DNA of 48,205 bases from CAZOKZ01 sp964580585 (GCA_964580585.1 CAZOKZ010000034.1:1-48205), one strand, 5' to 3'. Positions 7,424 to 16,251 are shown, counted from the first letter of the stretch. Notes: generated by a model not told the origin, from the sequence alone. Program-made: numbers and translations.

Positions 7424-8223
7424 AATTGTTCCTTGTTAGAAGAATAATTACTCTTGAGAACCGGATACGCGGTTCTTCTAAGCGATTCCATAGAAGGAGA
7501 AAGAATTGTTCCATCTGCAATATGATGTGCAAGGAAGCTGTTGGCCTTTCTGAAATAATATAACCCGTAGTTAAGTGTCGGGATAGCTATGGCCACGCCG
7601 AGGAGAAACGAACCGAAAACATGCGTTGTGTCGAGTTTAATGGAGTAAGCCACCGTAGTGCTTGCAAGTGGAAAAAGAAGCCCCCCAGCAATCCTCATTT
7701 CACCTTCTGATCTTATCGTGTCGTAAGGTGACTCCAAAACAGTTCCAGCGAGTTTGCCCTCCATCCACAAAACTTCTACTAAAACTTTTTCAACAAATAT
7801 CTGTTCACCTTCAGCGGATATGTTATCACCATGCAGATACTCGCGGTGATGTCTGGCAAGTTCAGCAACAAGACGTTTTTTTGCAGAGTTACTATAAGGT
7901 AGAAAAGCAGCGATAATCCATCGTTCCCATTTCGAGCTTTCCGGACCGATCTCCCTCAAGACGTTCTTCCTGTGTAGCGAGTCAATGATTCCTTCCAATA
8001 ATGTTGTATAGAGAGAGCCCACGGTAAGACAGAAGGACACGAATAAAATAAGTGGGACAAGCGGAGAATACTCAAGAAGATTAAGAGCGGCGGTTCTTAG
8101 TTCAATTGTGCTGATAAAGGTATCATATAAAAAAACGTACACTGAAGCAACAATCAAAGCGCCTGTCACCAAAGAAACGCGCAGACTCCTTAAGCCGGAT
8201 AGCAAAACAGTGAACATGAACAC
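7420..8223 (-). CDS. Four-helix membrane protein, hypothetical
   Basis: A 267-residue membrane protein and first gene of the operon. Predicted membrane segments lie at about residues 14-34 and 48-75, then a charged soluble stretch of about 100 residues containing KRLVAELARHHREY, then two more at about 175-195 and 199-222 and a polar tail. An AGGA about nine bases upstream supports the ATG at 8223. The family is not recognised. A two-plus-two layout with a cytosolic middle is seen in transporters, sensors and some membrane-acting defence effectors; nothing here distinguishes them. Confidence 0.7.
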   Translation of the reverse strand: MFMFTVLLSGLRSLRVSLVTGALIVASVYVFLYDTFISTIELRTAALNLLEYSPLVPLILFVSFCLTVGSLYTTLLEGIIDSLHRKNVLREIGPESSKWERWIIAAFLPYSNSAKKRLVAELARHHREYLHGDNISAEGEQIFVEKVLVEVLWMEGKLAGTVLESPYDTIRSEGEMRIAGGLLFPLASTTVAYSIKLDTTHVFGSFLLGVAIAIPTLNYGLYYFRKANSFLAHHIADGTILSPSMESLRRTAYPVLKSNYSSNKEQL

Positions 8224-8438
8224 ATCCTAATCTCAATATGCTCAACAATTTGTCGAATCCTACATTCGGCACTGCCTGAGTTTCTGCTTCAAGCGGGAAC
8301 GCCTCTTGCTTATAGCCGTAATTTCATCGATTACAACTAAATCATATTGGCTTGCCAACAGAAATTTTCACTGAGCCCAATATTCTGAGGTACCCGTCTC
8401 TGCGCTATTGGCCTTTCCAAAGAAAAAGCGATTAGAAA

Positions 8439-8672
8439 TTAACCTTGCGGTATTTCAGGTTCATCTAGACTTAATTTGATGTAGGCATCCATGGCAAGTG
8501 ATTGAGATACTGAAATGCTTTGTATATTTCTGTTGTATACATGACATACTTGCCTCCAATCTAAAAGATAGTGCCGAGAATCCAATCGAAAGTTAGGATT
8601 AACATCGTAATGTATGTTATCTTTTCTGTCAAATTCGGTCAAGCGATCAGAGACGCGAACTTCCAATATCAA
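8439..8672 (-). CDS. Weak small ORF
   Basis: A 77-codon frame that can only start with TTG (8672), with no convincing ribosome binding site. The product is hydrophilic, with no recognised domain. The frame is open upstream for 14 more codons but offers no ATG. It is kept as a possible small gene because no other coding sequence covers the site; it may be noise. Confidence 0.2.
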   Translation of the reverse strand: MILEVRVSDRLTEFDRKDNIHYDVNPNFRLDSRHYLLDWRQVCHVYNRNIQSISVSQSLAMDAYIKLSLDEPEIPQG

Positions 8673-8684
8673 GCGAATAAATGG

Positions 8685-8713
8685 GCTGACGATTCGGTTG
8701 TAGAATCGTCAGC
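8685..8713. repeat. Perfect 11-base inverted repeat
   Basis: GCTGACGATTC (8685-8695) and GAATCGTCAGC (8703-8713) are perfect reverse complements around GGTTGTA. No T run follows on either strand. It lies 32 bases beyond the nuclease stop, exactly at the composition change. Part of it, TGACGATT, recurs right after the recombinase 2 stop. Confidence 0.8.
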
Positions 8714-8745
8714 TATTTGTGGGAAGAATCAAACCGTTGTTTCCG

Positions 8746-9528
8746 TTAGTTTGATGTGATGCATTTTTTGCCTACCATACATACGGGCAGATAATCGCAC
8801 CAGGAGCAGTGTTTTCCGGGCCGTTTGTGGAATTTTTCGGCCCGGATGTCTTGCCCGACGTGAGCGATTTTGCCCAGGTAGGCGGTGGTTTGCTCGGGCG
8901 TGCGCCGCGCAAAGTGCCATTGGATGCGCGGCTGTTTGGTTTTGACCAGCACGCAATAGGCGCTCTGCCGGGTGGCGGGTTGCGCCAGGGCGTAGGCGGT
9001 CAGTTGATCGGAAAGAGCAATTTCGTGGTCGTCGTACCGGCTGCTGCTGGTCTTGAAATCGACCACGGTGGGTTCGCCGTTCACGGTGGCGACAAGGTCC
9101 ACGACGCCAATGAGCGGCACGTCGAGGTGGCTGACGGCAAGCTCGAAGGGCTGCTCGACGGCCTGGATGTCGCCGATTTTGGGTAGTTCTTCGGTGACAA
9201 ATTGGTCGAGCAGCGCCTTGCCGCGCTCCAGTAGACTTTCCCAGTTCTCGCGGCAGTTGTACTGGATTTCAGCGTGCTCGATTTGTTGCCAAAGTTCGGC
9301 AAACAGTTCGGACGGGTTGGCAGCTTGGGTGAAGAGTGCGGCCAGGGCTTGGTGGGCGAAAGAACCGAATACCAAGCTGGCCGACGGCGTTTTGACCCGG
9401 ATGCGCTCGACGTAATAGAGGCGATAGCTTTCCGGGCACGTCTCGTAGCGGTTTATCCGCGAATGCGAAAGTGGCGAGAGACCGTTACGGGAGTGGGTTT
9501 CCTCGACGATAATGTAGCGCTCGTTCAT
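8746..9528 (-). CDS. Cas4/RecB-like PD-(D/E)XK nuclease
   Basis: A 260-residue nuclease of the RecB/Cas4 type. It starts with SHSRINRYETCPESYRLYYV and GSFAHQAL (His59). The core is Asp144 in GVVDLV, then VVDFKTS with Asp157 and Lys159, then QLTAYA (Gln175, Tyr179). Four cysteines (Cys31, and CSWCDYLPVC giving Cys241, Cys244 and Cys250) are placed as in Cas4 and AddB, where they hold an iron-sulfur cluster. The ATG at 9528 was chosen over a longer frame because it makes an ATGA overlap with the SWIM gene. No cas1 or CRISPR is nearby, so its role is probably end processing in this module. Confidence 0.88.
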   Translation of the reverse strand: MNERYIIVEETHSRNGLSPLSHSRINRYETCPESYRLYYVERIRVKTPSASLVFGSFAHQALAALFTQAANPSELFAELWQQIEHAEIQYNCRENWESLLERGKALLDQFVTEELPKIGDIQAVEQPFELAVSHLDVPLIGVVDLVATVNGEPTVVDFKTSSSRYDDHEIALSDQLTAYALAQPATRQSAYCVLVKTKQPRIQWHFARRTPEQTTAYLGKIAHVGQDIRAEKFHKRPGKHCSWCDYLPVCMVGKKCITSN

Positions 9529-10421
9529 CGGTGCGCTCCGTTGCCGCTGGCAGGAAGCACCTGCGTGATGGTTGGGTACTTGTTGCCGCCCGCTTGCTGA
9601 AGCACAACGCGGCAAGGCAAGTCGAGCCGGGTGCCGTTTTCGAGGTATTGCCCGCGTTCGGGATAGCCTGCGGCGGAGATGTATTCGCCGAGCTTGGCTT
9701 TCGCCCCGAACATTTTCAGGCGTTGGTCTCCGACTTGAACGGTGATGAAATGCTTGAATCCGTATCGGGTATTCATGCCGCCCACGTCTAGCAGGTGGGC
9801 CGGAACCGAGGCGTCCGGCGCGGAATGGTGAGCACCGCTGCCGTTGTGGCTGTTGCCGTTTGGATGATAGTTGTTGTGGTCGTTCCCATTTGAATACTGC
9901 CCATTACCGTTTTGCTGATGGCCGTTGCCACGTTGCGGGGCGGGATTCTCGCGGCGGAAATCGTCCGCGATGGCGTTTTGCAGTGAGAGCACATGCTTTG
10001 CATCGCTCAGAATCGTTTCCGTGTTTTTGCTCGCCAAGGGATAAGCAATCTCGACGGAGAGCGAATCGATCCGCCCGTCGGGGCTGATGCTGCGCTTGAG
10101 CGTGAGCATCGGCGGCGTAGCCTGTGGAGCCGGTTCCGGTTCTTCCTGGTACTCGTCCGCGTTGAAATGCTCGGCCTCCAAGTCCGCTTCGAGCGGCAAT
10201 TGGGTTTCGACGGCTTTGATGTGGTCGCACCGGAATTGCGGCTGATGCTTGAGGGCTTGGAAAGCTCCACAGGTGCAATGCGGGCGCTCTTTCGTGCCGG
10301 TCACCAAATACGTGACAGCAGGATTCGACGGCGAGTGAACCACAATGCCGTGCTCGGTTTTCTGCCCGACGAGTACGTCGGCTTTGCTTCCATTTCCGTT
10401 GGATTGCGTGGCGGTTGCCAT
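9525..10421 (-). CDS. SWIM zinc-finger protein with Asn/Gly-rich linker
   Basis: A 298-residue protein starting at ATG 10421, with GGAGG six bases upstream; the open frame continues further but that part is promoter DNA. Residues 25-72 contain a SWIM-type zinc finger: CTC (Cys49, Cys51) and CDH (Cys65, His67). An acidic proline-rich stretch, a predicted folded segment, and an asparagine/glycine/histidine-rich linker at about 166-205 follow. The C-terminal domain (about 215-290) is beta-rich. SWIM domains bind DNA or proteins and occur in Swi2/Snf2 and transposase families. Coupling to the nuclease suggests the two proteins act together, perhaps on DNA ends. Confidence 0.75.
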   Translation of the reverse strand: MATATQSNGNGSKADVLVGQKTEHGIVVHSPSNPAVTYLVTGTKERPHCTCGAFQALKHQPQFRCDHIKAVETQLPLEADLEAEHFNADEYQEEPEPAPQATPPMLTLKRSISPDGRIDSLSVEIAYPLASKNTETILSDAKHVLSLQNAIADDFRRENPAPQRGNGHQQNGNGQYSNGNDHNNYHPNGNSHNGSGAHHSAPDASVPAHLLDVGGMNTRYGFKHFITVQVGDQRLKMFGAKAKLGEYISAAGYPERGQYLENGTRLDLPCRVVLQQAGGNKYPTITQVLPASGNGAHR

Positions 10422-10540
10422 GATAGGCCTCCATGTGACGATGTGATGATAAAAAGAACAAGTCTTCATCGTCATCATCGCGCACGTTTTCCTCTTCGCA
10501 AAGGCCGCGAAAATGGCCGTGATTGTCGTCTCCGTCCCCC

Positions 10541-10576
10541 TTGTGGGTTGCTCCGTCCCTGCTATGCTGAATAGCA
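10541..10576 (+). promoter_or_regulatory. Candidate promoter for ATPase 1, possibly leaderless
   Basis: TTGTGG (10541-10546) and TATGCT (10563-10568) are spaced by 16 bases. Transcription would begin at about 10575, next to the ATG at 10576, so the message may lack a leader; no ribosome binding site is visible. The motif CTCCGTCCC appears twice here, 21 bases apart. Confidence 0.3.
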
Positions 10577-11754
10577 TGATTCCCACGCCCAACAATCCGA
10601 TCACGATTTTTGCCGAAACGAATTTCCGCAACCAACGGCAAACATTTGGCATCAAGCAGGCCGACCGCCGCGCTCATTGTTATGTCATCGGGAAAACTGG
10701 CGTTGGAAAATCGACGCTGCTTAAAACGATGTGTTTGCAAGACGCCGCGCAAGGGCGCGGTTTCGCGTTGATTGACCCGCACGGCGATCTGGCGGAAAGC
10801 ATCCGCGATCTAATTCCCGCCGCGCGGCAAAACGACCTCCTCTATTTCGACGCGGGGTCTCCGTCCCGCGATTTATCGTTCAATCCGCTGGAGCGTGTGC
10901 CGCCGTCCAAACAATCGCTGGCCGCATCGGCCTTGCTCGGGGCGTTTCGCACCATTTGGGCGGACTCCTGGGGGCCGCGCCTGGAGCACATTTTGCGCAT
11001 GTGCATTCTCGCATTGCTCGAAATTGACGGCGCGACGTTGGCGGACATTTTGAAGCTGCTGCTTGATGATCGCTACCGCGTGCAAGTGGCCGCCAAGCTA
11101 CAAAACGAAGCGGTGAAAACGTTTTGGATGAAAGAGTTCGCCAGCTATCCGGCGCGGCTTCGCGGCGAAGCCATCGCGCCGATTCAAAACAAGGTTGGTG
11201 CGTTTGTGGCCGATCCGATTTTGAACCGCATTCTTAACCAGCCCAAGTCCAGCCTGCCGTTTCGCGCGTCCATGGACGGCAACAAAATCCTGCTGTTCAA
11301 TCTGTCGAAAGGCAAGCTGGGCTACGATTCCTCGCGGCTGCTGGGGGCATTGATTTTGTCCCGTCTCGCCATGGCAGCGCTGAGCCGCGCGGATCAGCCG
11401 GAAGCGGATCGCCGCGATTTTGCCTGCTATCTGGACGAATTTCCCGGCTACACGACGCTCGAACTGGCGATGATGCTTTCCGAACTGCGCAAGTTTCGTT
11501 TCGCGCTGATATTGGCGCATCAATTCATGACGCAACTGTCGGTGGAACTCCGCGACGCCATCCTGGGCAACGTCGGCACCATCATTTCGTTTCGGTTGGG
11601 ACTCTCCGACGCGGAACTCCTGGCAAAGGAATTCTATCCCGAGATTATGATGTCAGATTTGGTTAGTTTGCCCAACTACAACATGTACTTGAAGCTGATG
11701 ATCGACGGCGTGGTGTCCAAGCCGTTCAGCGCACAGACGATTGTTAGTAAATGA
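10576..11754 (+). CDS. VirD4/HerA-type P-loop ATPase
   Basis: A 392-residue DNA-translocase-type ATPase. Walker A is GKTGVGKST (residues 39-47), followed by ALIDPHGDL. Walker B is ACYLDEFPGY, and ILAHQF near 330 matches the sensor glutamine region of coupling proteins. Family members are hexameric motors that pump DNA, as in conjugation (VirD4/TraG) or repair (HerA). No N-terminal membrane helices are seen, so this is a soluble form. ATG 10576 is preferred because the longer frame reads through likely promoter DNA. It is divergent from the SWIM-nuclease pair and resembles the motor core of the larger ATPase at 12,981. Confidence 0.85.
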   Translation: MIPTPNNPITIFAETNFRNQRQTFGIKQADRRAHCYVIGKTGVGKSTLLKTMCLQDAAQGRGFALIDPHGDLAESIRDLIPAARQNDLLYFDAGSPSRDLSFNPLERVPPSKQSLAASALLGAFRTIWADSWGPRLEHILRMCILALLEIDGATLADILKLLLDDRYRVQVAAKLQNEAVKTFWMKEFASYPARLRGEAIAPIQNKVGAFVADPILNRILNQPKSSLPFRASMDGNKILLFNLSKGKLGYDSSRLLGALILSRLAMAALSRADQPEADRRDFACYLDEFPGYTTLELAMMLSELRKFRFALILAHQFMTQLSVELRDAILGNVGTIISFRLGLSDAELLAKEFYPEIMMSDLVSLPNYNMYLKLMIDGVVSKPFSAQTIVSK

Positions 11755-11755
11755 C

Positions 11756-11778
11756 AGGATGACAGGATTTTCAGGATA
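11756..11778 (+). repeat. Degenerate ACAGGAT repeat
   Basis: The bases after the ATPase 1 stop read GACAGGAT, GACAGGATTT, TCAGGATATT, three variants of one short unit. Similar AGGA-containing units recur at 34,082. Confidence 0.55.
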
Positions 11779-12189
11779 TTACGGCTGTTTGCATCGAAAC
11801 GCGATTTGCCAATCGCACGCCGGGCCTTCAAACAATGCCGAGACGCCGGGCCGCATCTTCAAACCTGCCGCCGCCAAAATTTGAATGCCGGAAATTTCTC
11901 TGACTCCGCTTTCGACAAGCGGATGCTCGACGGGTAAAACCAGGAAAAATTCCAGAATGTCATACTCACTGCCGAGATATTCGAGGTGAGCGTTGATGTC
12001 GCCCGTCGGTAGCGAATCGATGTCCGCGATTTGGGGAGTGTGTTTGTTTGCGAAAGCTGCTTTCCTTACTGTTGTCGGTTGGCGCGAAGCGGTCATGCCA
12101 CTCGCACCTTGTGATTTGCGAAAGTAGCACAGCCCGTTCTCTTTGGCAACCCACTTGTATCCGTCTTTTTTTAAATCGGTTTTGCCCAC
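11779..12189 (-). CDS. Hypothetical protein
   Basis: A 136-residue protein with a GTG start at 12189 and AAGGA eight bases upstream. The N-terminal half is basic (GYKWVAKENGLCYFRK); the C-terminal half is more hydrophobic, with LEYLGSEYDILEFFLVLPVEHPL. No known domain was recognised. It runs opposite to its neighbours, so it has its own promoter, divergent from the membrane-protein gene at 12,277. It could be a regulator of the module, but there is no clear helix-turn-helix. Confidence 0.55.
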   Translation of the reverse strand: MGKTDLKKDGYKWVAKENGLCYFRKSQGASGMTASRQPTTVRKAAFANKHTPQIADIDSLPTGDINAHLEYLGSEYDILEFFLVLPVEHPLVESGVREISGIQILAAAGLKMRPGVSALFEGPACDWQIAFRCKQP

Positions 12190-12276
12190 TACTTTTTCCT
12201 TGCCCGATATGCAAAGACGTGTATGTCTTCAATCATAACAAAACTGATTTAACATCGATACTTCTGGAGGCGAGCC

Positions 12277-12972
12277 ATGGCGCGTATCGAACCGCTTGGG
12301 AATTGGCATTATCTTGTCGAGGGCATGGAAGCCTCCCCACAAAAATTTTACGATCAAGTAGTGGAAGCCCTCAAACGCCGCGAAATCCCCGATGCCCAAA
12401 CGAACTTCCACTATTGGCAGGAAGGCGGCAAACTTTCCGCCTATCGCCAATACCTGCGTGTCACGCGCGGACCGCTAATGATGGATATTTGCGGCGCGCC
12501 GTTTGGGAAAGGATTTTTCTTTTCCTGGTGGCTGGGCACGCCGCGCCCGCTATTTATTATCCCCACCATCGTCGCGTTGGTAATCATGGGCGTCATCGGC
12601 TATCTTTGGTTGTGGGCGTGCGCCCTTATCGCTTCAAAAAGTGGACATGAAGCAGCGTTGGGTATTAGTTTTTTGGCATTCACACTTTGGCCGATTCCTC
12701 ACATTATCTTGTTTGTATTACTCGGCCTTTGGCTGGAGCGTGGAGGCTTTACCGCCGCCCCATATTTCCTTGCTATTCCCATCCTCGGGTGGCTTTGGAA
12801 AAAGCTTTTCCTCATCGATACGTACTACCGTATCGACACGCAAATCATGTATCAAACGGCGGTGCATGCGGCGGTAATGGAAGTCATCGATTCGATGACC
12901 AAGGCGCAAAATCTGGAGCGCATCACCGACGACGCGCGTAAGCCGATCATGCGCGATTTGTTCAAGCGGTGA
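12277..12972 (+). CDS. Membrane protein of the ATPase module
   Basis: A 231-residue protein with a strong GGAGG six bases before the ATG. About 85 soluble residues (with HYWQEGGKLSAYRQYLRV) come first, then hydrophobic segments at about 90-115, 125-150 and 160-175, then a soluble tail with a helix at about 190-225. The gene ends eight bases before the large VirB4/HerA-type ATPase, which suggests the two are made together and that this protein may anchor or form the membrane port for that motor. That role is inference; the family is not recognised. Confidence 0.7.
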   Translation: MARIEPLGNWHYLVEGMEASPQKFYDQVVEALKRREIPDAQTNFHYWQEGGKLSAYRQYLRVTRGPLMMDICGAPFGKGFFFSWWLGTPRPLFIIPTIVALVIMGVIGYLWLWACALIASKSGHEAALGISFLAFTLWPIPHIILFVLLGLWLERGGFTAAPYFLAIPILGWLWKKLFLIDTYYRIDTQIMYQTAVHAAVMEVIDSMTKAQNLERITDDARKPIMRDLFKR

Positions 12973-12980
12973 CGTGAGCG

Positions 12981-15900
12981 ATGTCGCAACCGTTGGTGCA
13001 AACGCTCACCGAGCAATTCTATAATTGGGAGCAGCGCGGGCGCGGTTGGCAGGTGTACGCGCGACCGGTTGCACTTGAACCACCGTTTCGTCCGTTTGTT
13101 TTTTTGCCGCTAATTGACTCCGTCCCCATTCAGGATGACGGGCGCAGACCGTCGCTACTTGAGCGCCTACTGCCATCAAAACCCGCGCCGCCATCGACTC
13201 CGTCCCTCGACCCGGAGTTGGTTCGGTATTTGACCGAAAATCCGGAGCCGATGCCGGACAACGCGCCGCGCGATTGCGTCGAGTTGGTGCTCAATTTACC
13301 GAGCGAATTGAATCTCAAACACGATTTGACCGAACAGTTTTTACTCGCGCTGAGCGGCGCACGATACGCCTTGAGTTTTGAAATCCTCACTATTTCCGGG
13401 CATATTCGTCTGCAAATCGCTTGCCGCGCGGATGACGAACATTTGGTGACGCAACAACTTGCCACGTTTTTTCCGTCGGTTGGCATCATGCGCGACCAGC
13501 CCACCTTTATTAACTTTCTTGAACGCTACGGCAACGAAGTCAGCTACATGGTGGACATTGGTTTATCGCACGAATGCATGCTGCCGCTTCGGATGTACAA
13601 AGACCTCGCGTCCGATCCGATGATGGGATTGCTTGGTCCAATGAGCGCGTTGGGAAGCGAAGAATTCGCCTTCGTGCAGGTCTTGTTTCAACCCGTTGAA
13701 AATCCTTGGGCGGAAAGTCTCGCGCACGCAGTGACGTTTGACGACGGCACGCCGGTGATTGGTAACGAACCGGATTTCATCTCGCTCACGCGCAAAAAAA
13801 TCAGTCGTCCCTTGTTTGCCGCGTGCGTGCGCCTCGGTGCCGCCACGCAGAACCAAGAACGTTTGTTTCAACTGCTGCGCGGCATGACCGGAGCGCTTGA
13901 CCAATTCAGTTATCCGCTGGGTAACGAATTCATCCCGCTCGAAGATACAAACTATGATACGCATCAACATTGGATAGACATACTCGACCGAAAATCGTGC
14001 CGCACCGGAATGTTAATTAACAGTCTGGAACTCTGCTCTCTGGTGCATCTGCCCGACGACAGCGTGCAACTCGACGCATTGCATCGCACGCGCACCGCGT
14101 CGCGTCCAGCCCCGCCCATCTGCCACGGCCACGAACTAACATTAGGCGTGAATATCCATCGCGGGCAATCGACCAAAGTCTCGCTTTCCGCCGATCACCG
14201 CACCCGGCACTGTTACATATTAGGCGGGTCGGGCACCGGCAAAAGCACGCTGCTATTAAACATGATGATTCAGGACATGCACGCGGGAAACGGCTTCGCC
14301 GTGCTTGATCCGCACGGAGATTTGGTGGACCGCCTGCTCGAATATGTTCCCGAACATCGTCTGCATGATGTAGTGTATTTCGACCCGGCGGACGAACAAT
14401 TTCCTGTCGCGTTTAATATACTCCAAGCCAACTCCGAACTCGAAAAAACGCTGCTCTCGTCCGATTTGGTTGCCGTCTTCCGCAGACTCTCAAGTGCATG
14501 GGGTGACCAGATGAACTCCGTACTTGCGAATGCCATTCTTGCGTTTCTTGAAAGCACCAAAGGCGGCACGCTTTCCGACATGCGCCGCTTTCTCGTCGAA
14601 CCGAGTTTTCGCGCACAGTTTCTTTCGACCGTGAGCGATCCCGAGATTCATTACTTCTGGCAACGCGAGTTTCCGCTGCTGCGCGGCAACCCGCAAGCCC
14701 CGCTGCTGACACGCCTCGATACGTTCCTGCGACCCAAACTCGTTCGCCACTTGGTTTGCCAACCCGGCAACCGGCTCGATTTTGCGCGCATCATGGACAG
14801 CGGCAAAATCTTCCTCGGCAAACTCGCGCAAGGAGCCATCGGCGAAGAAAACAGCTACCTGCTCGGCACGATGCTGGTGGCAAAAATCCATCAAGCCGCG
14901 CTTTCGCGCCAGCAAACCAGCGCTCATCGCCGTCGCCATTTCTACCTCTACATCGACGAATTCCACAACTTCGTCACGCCGTCCATGGCGCAGATTTTGT
15001 CCGGCGTGCGCAAATTCCACCTCGGGCTCGTGCTCGCGCACCAGGAGCTTCGCCAGTTGGGCCGCGATTCCGAAGTCGCCGCATCCGTGCTGTCCAACCC
15101 GTTCACGCGCATTTGCTTTCGCCTGGGCGACGCCGACGCCGCCAAGCTCGCCAGCGGGTTCGCGCATTTTGAAGCCGCCGATTTGCAGTCCTTGAGCATC
15201 GGCCAAGCCATCGCGCGGGTCGAGCGAGCCGACTACGATTTCAACCTCGCCACGCCGCCGCTGCCCGACGTGGACGAAGACGAGGCCGAAGCCCGCCGCC
15301 TTGCCGTCTTGGCCCTTTCGCGGCGCGAGTACGGCACTCCGCTCGCGGAAGTGGAAGAGCACTTGGCCGAATCCTGGAAAACCGTCCCTCCGCCAGTCGC
15401 AAAGACCAAGGCGGCGAAAGAACCAAAGGCAGAACAAACTCCAACACCCAAGGCAGTGCGCGAATCCACGCACTTGCCGGAAGAGGCTCCCGTTCACAAG
15501 CCTCCCGAACCTGCACCTCCAACCGTCGAAGCCAAAGCCCCCGTTAAAGACGACATGCTTAAGCAACCCATTCCGGAATCCCAACCAGAGACATTCTCGC
15601 CGCCAGCCCAACCAGAACCGCCTCATTCCAAACCAGATATCGCTAAGACCGCGTCCGAATCTCCAACCGAAACCCCCAAACCCCGCCCCGTTCCGCCGCC
15701 AACTCTCCCCGGTCGCGGCGGCCAGGAGCACAAATACCTCCAAAACCTCATCACCCGCTGGGCGCACGGCATGGGCTGGAAAGCCGACATCGAAGCGCCC
15801 GTGCTGGATGGTAGCGGTAGCGGCATGGTGGACATCGCGCTCGAACGCGAAGGCGTGCGCATCGCCTGCGAGATAACCGTCACCACAACCGCCGATCACG

Positions 15901-16247
15901 AAATCGAAAACCTGGGCAAATGCCTGCGGGCAGGCTTCACGCACGTCGCCGCCGTGGCGTCCGACCCGAAACGCCTGCGCAAAATCGAACAACTGGCGAC
16001 CAAAAAGTTCAACAAAACCGACCGCGCCAAGCTGCATTTTTTCGCGCCCGACGATTTGTTTGCCTTCATCGAAGGCGTGCAGGCCAAGATGGAAAACAAG
16101 CAAGTCACCGTGCGCGGCTACACGGTCAACGTCAGCTACCAGCCGACCAACGCCGCGATGAAAGAATCGCGCAAGGAAGCCATTGCAAATGTCTTCCTGA
16201 ATCGGGTAAAAAAATCCCTCAAACCAACAGACAAACAGGGTGGGTAA
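12981..16247 (+). CDS. VirB4/HerA-type ATPase fused to nuclease-like domain
   Basis: A 1088-residue protein. The N-terminal region (about 1-400) resembles VirB4-like proteins (SDPMMGLLGPMSALGSEEFA). The motor has Walker A GGSGTGKST (415-423), VLDPHGDL and Walker B YIDEF (657-661), then VLAHQELRQL. A proline-, alanine- and lysine-rich linker follows (about 795-912). The C-terminal domain (about 913-1045) has MVDIALEREGVRIACEIT, an Asp...Glu-x-Thr layout like PD-(D/E)XK nucleases but with Thr in place of the usual Lys. It would move and perhaps bind or cut DNA at the membrane. No relaxase or pilus genes accompany it. Confidence 0.83.
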   Translation: MSQPLVQTLTEQFYNWEQRGRGWQVYARPVALEPPFRPFVFLPLIDSVPIQDDGRRPSLLERLLPSKPAPPSTPSLDPELVRYLTENPEPMPDNAPRDCVELVLNLPSELNLKHDLTEQFLLALSGARYALSFEILTISGHIRLQIACRADDEHLVTQQLATFFPSVGIMRDQPTFINFLERYGNEVSYMVDIGLSHECMLPLRMYKDLASDPMMGLLGPMSALGSEEFAFVQVLFQPVENPWAESLAHAVTFDDGTPVIGNEPDFISLTRKKISRPLFAACVRLGAATQNQERLFQLLRGMTGALDQFSYPLGNEFIPLEDTNYDTHQHWIDILDRKSCRTGMLINSLELCSLVHLPDDSVQLDALHRTRTASRPAPPICHGHELTLGVNIHRGQSTKVSLSADHRTRHCYILGGSGTGKSTLLLNMMIQDMHAGNGFAVLDPHGDLVDRLLEYVPEHRLHDVVYFDPADEQFPVAFNILQANSELEKTLLSSDLVAVFRRLSSAWGDQMNSVLANAILAFLESTKGGTLSDMRRFLVEPSFRAQFLSTVSDPEIHYFWQREFPLLRGNPQAPLLTRLDTFLRPKLVRHLVCQPGNRLDFARIMDSGKIFLGKLAQGAIGEENSYLLGTMLVAKIHQAALSRQQTSAHRRRHFYLYIDEFHNFVTPSMAQILSGVRKFHLGLVLAHQELRQLGRDSEVAASVLSNPFTRICFRLGDADAAKLASGFAHFEAADLQSLSIGQAIARVERADYDFNLATPPLPDVDEDEAEARRLAVLALSRREYGTPLAEVEEHLAESWKTVPPPVAKTKAAKEPKAEQTPTPKAVRESTHLPEEAPVHKPPEPAPPTVEAKAPVKDDMLKQPIPESQPETFSPPAQPEPPHSKPDIAKTASESPTETPKPRPVPPPTLPGRGGQEHKYLQNLITRWAHGMGWKADIEAPVLDGSGSGMVDIALEREGVRIACEITVTTTADHEIENLGKCLRAGFTHVAAVASDPKRLRKIEQLATKKFNKTDRAKLHFFAPDDLFAFIEGVQAKMENKQVTVRGYTVNVSYQPTNAAMKESRKEAIANVFLNRVKKSLKPTDKQGG

Positions 16248-16251
16248 CACG

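Larger units (their letters stand above)
8224..8745. other. Mostly non-coding boundary between AT-rich and GC-rich blocks
   Basis: This stretch separates the leftward operon from the nuclease gene. It holds one weak ORF (8439-8672, minus strand) and one perfect inverted repeat (8685-8713). Composition changes from AT-rich to GC-rich at its right end. Confidence 0.5.

Noticed and set aside
8253..8330. A tRNA-like TCGAATCC segment
   Set aside because: No cloverleaf arms or acceptor stem could be drawn around it.
9993..10574. 193-codon plus-strand frame opposite the SWIM gene
   Set aside because: Antisense shadow; the minus-strand gene has a strong ribosome binding site and a zinc finger.
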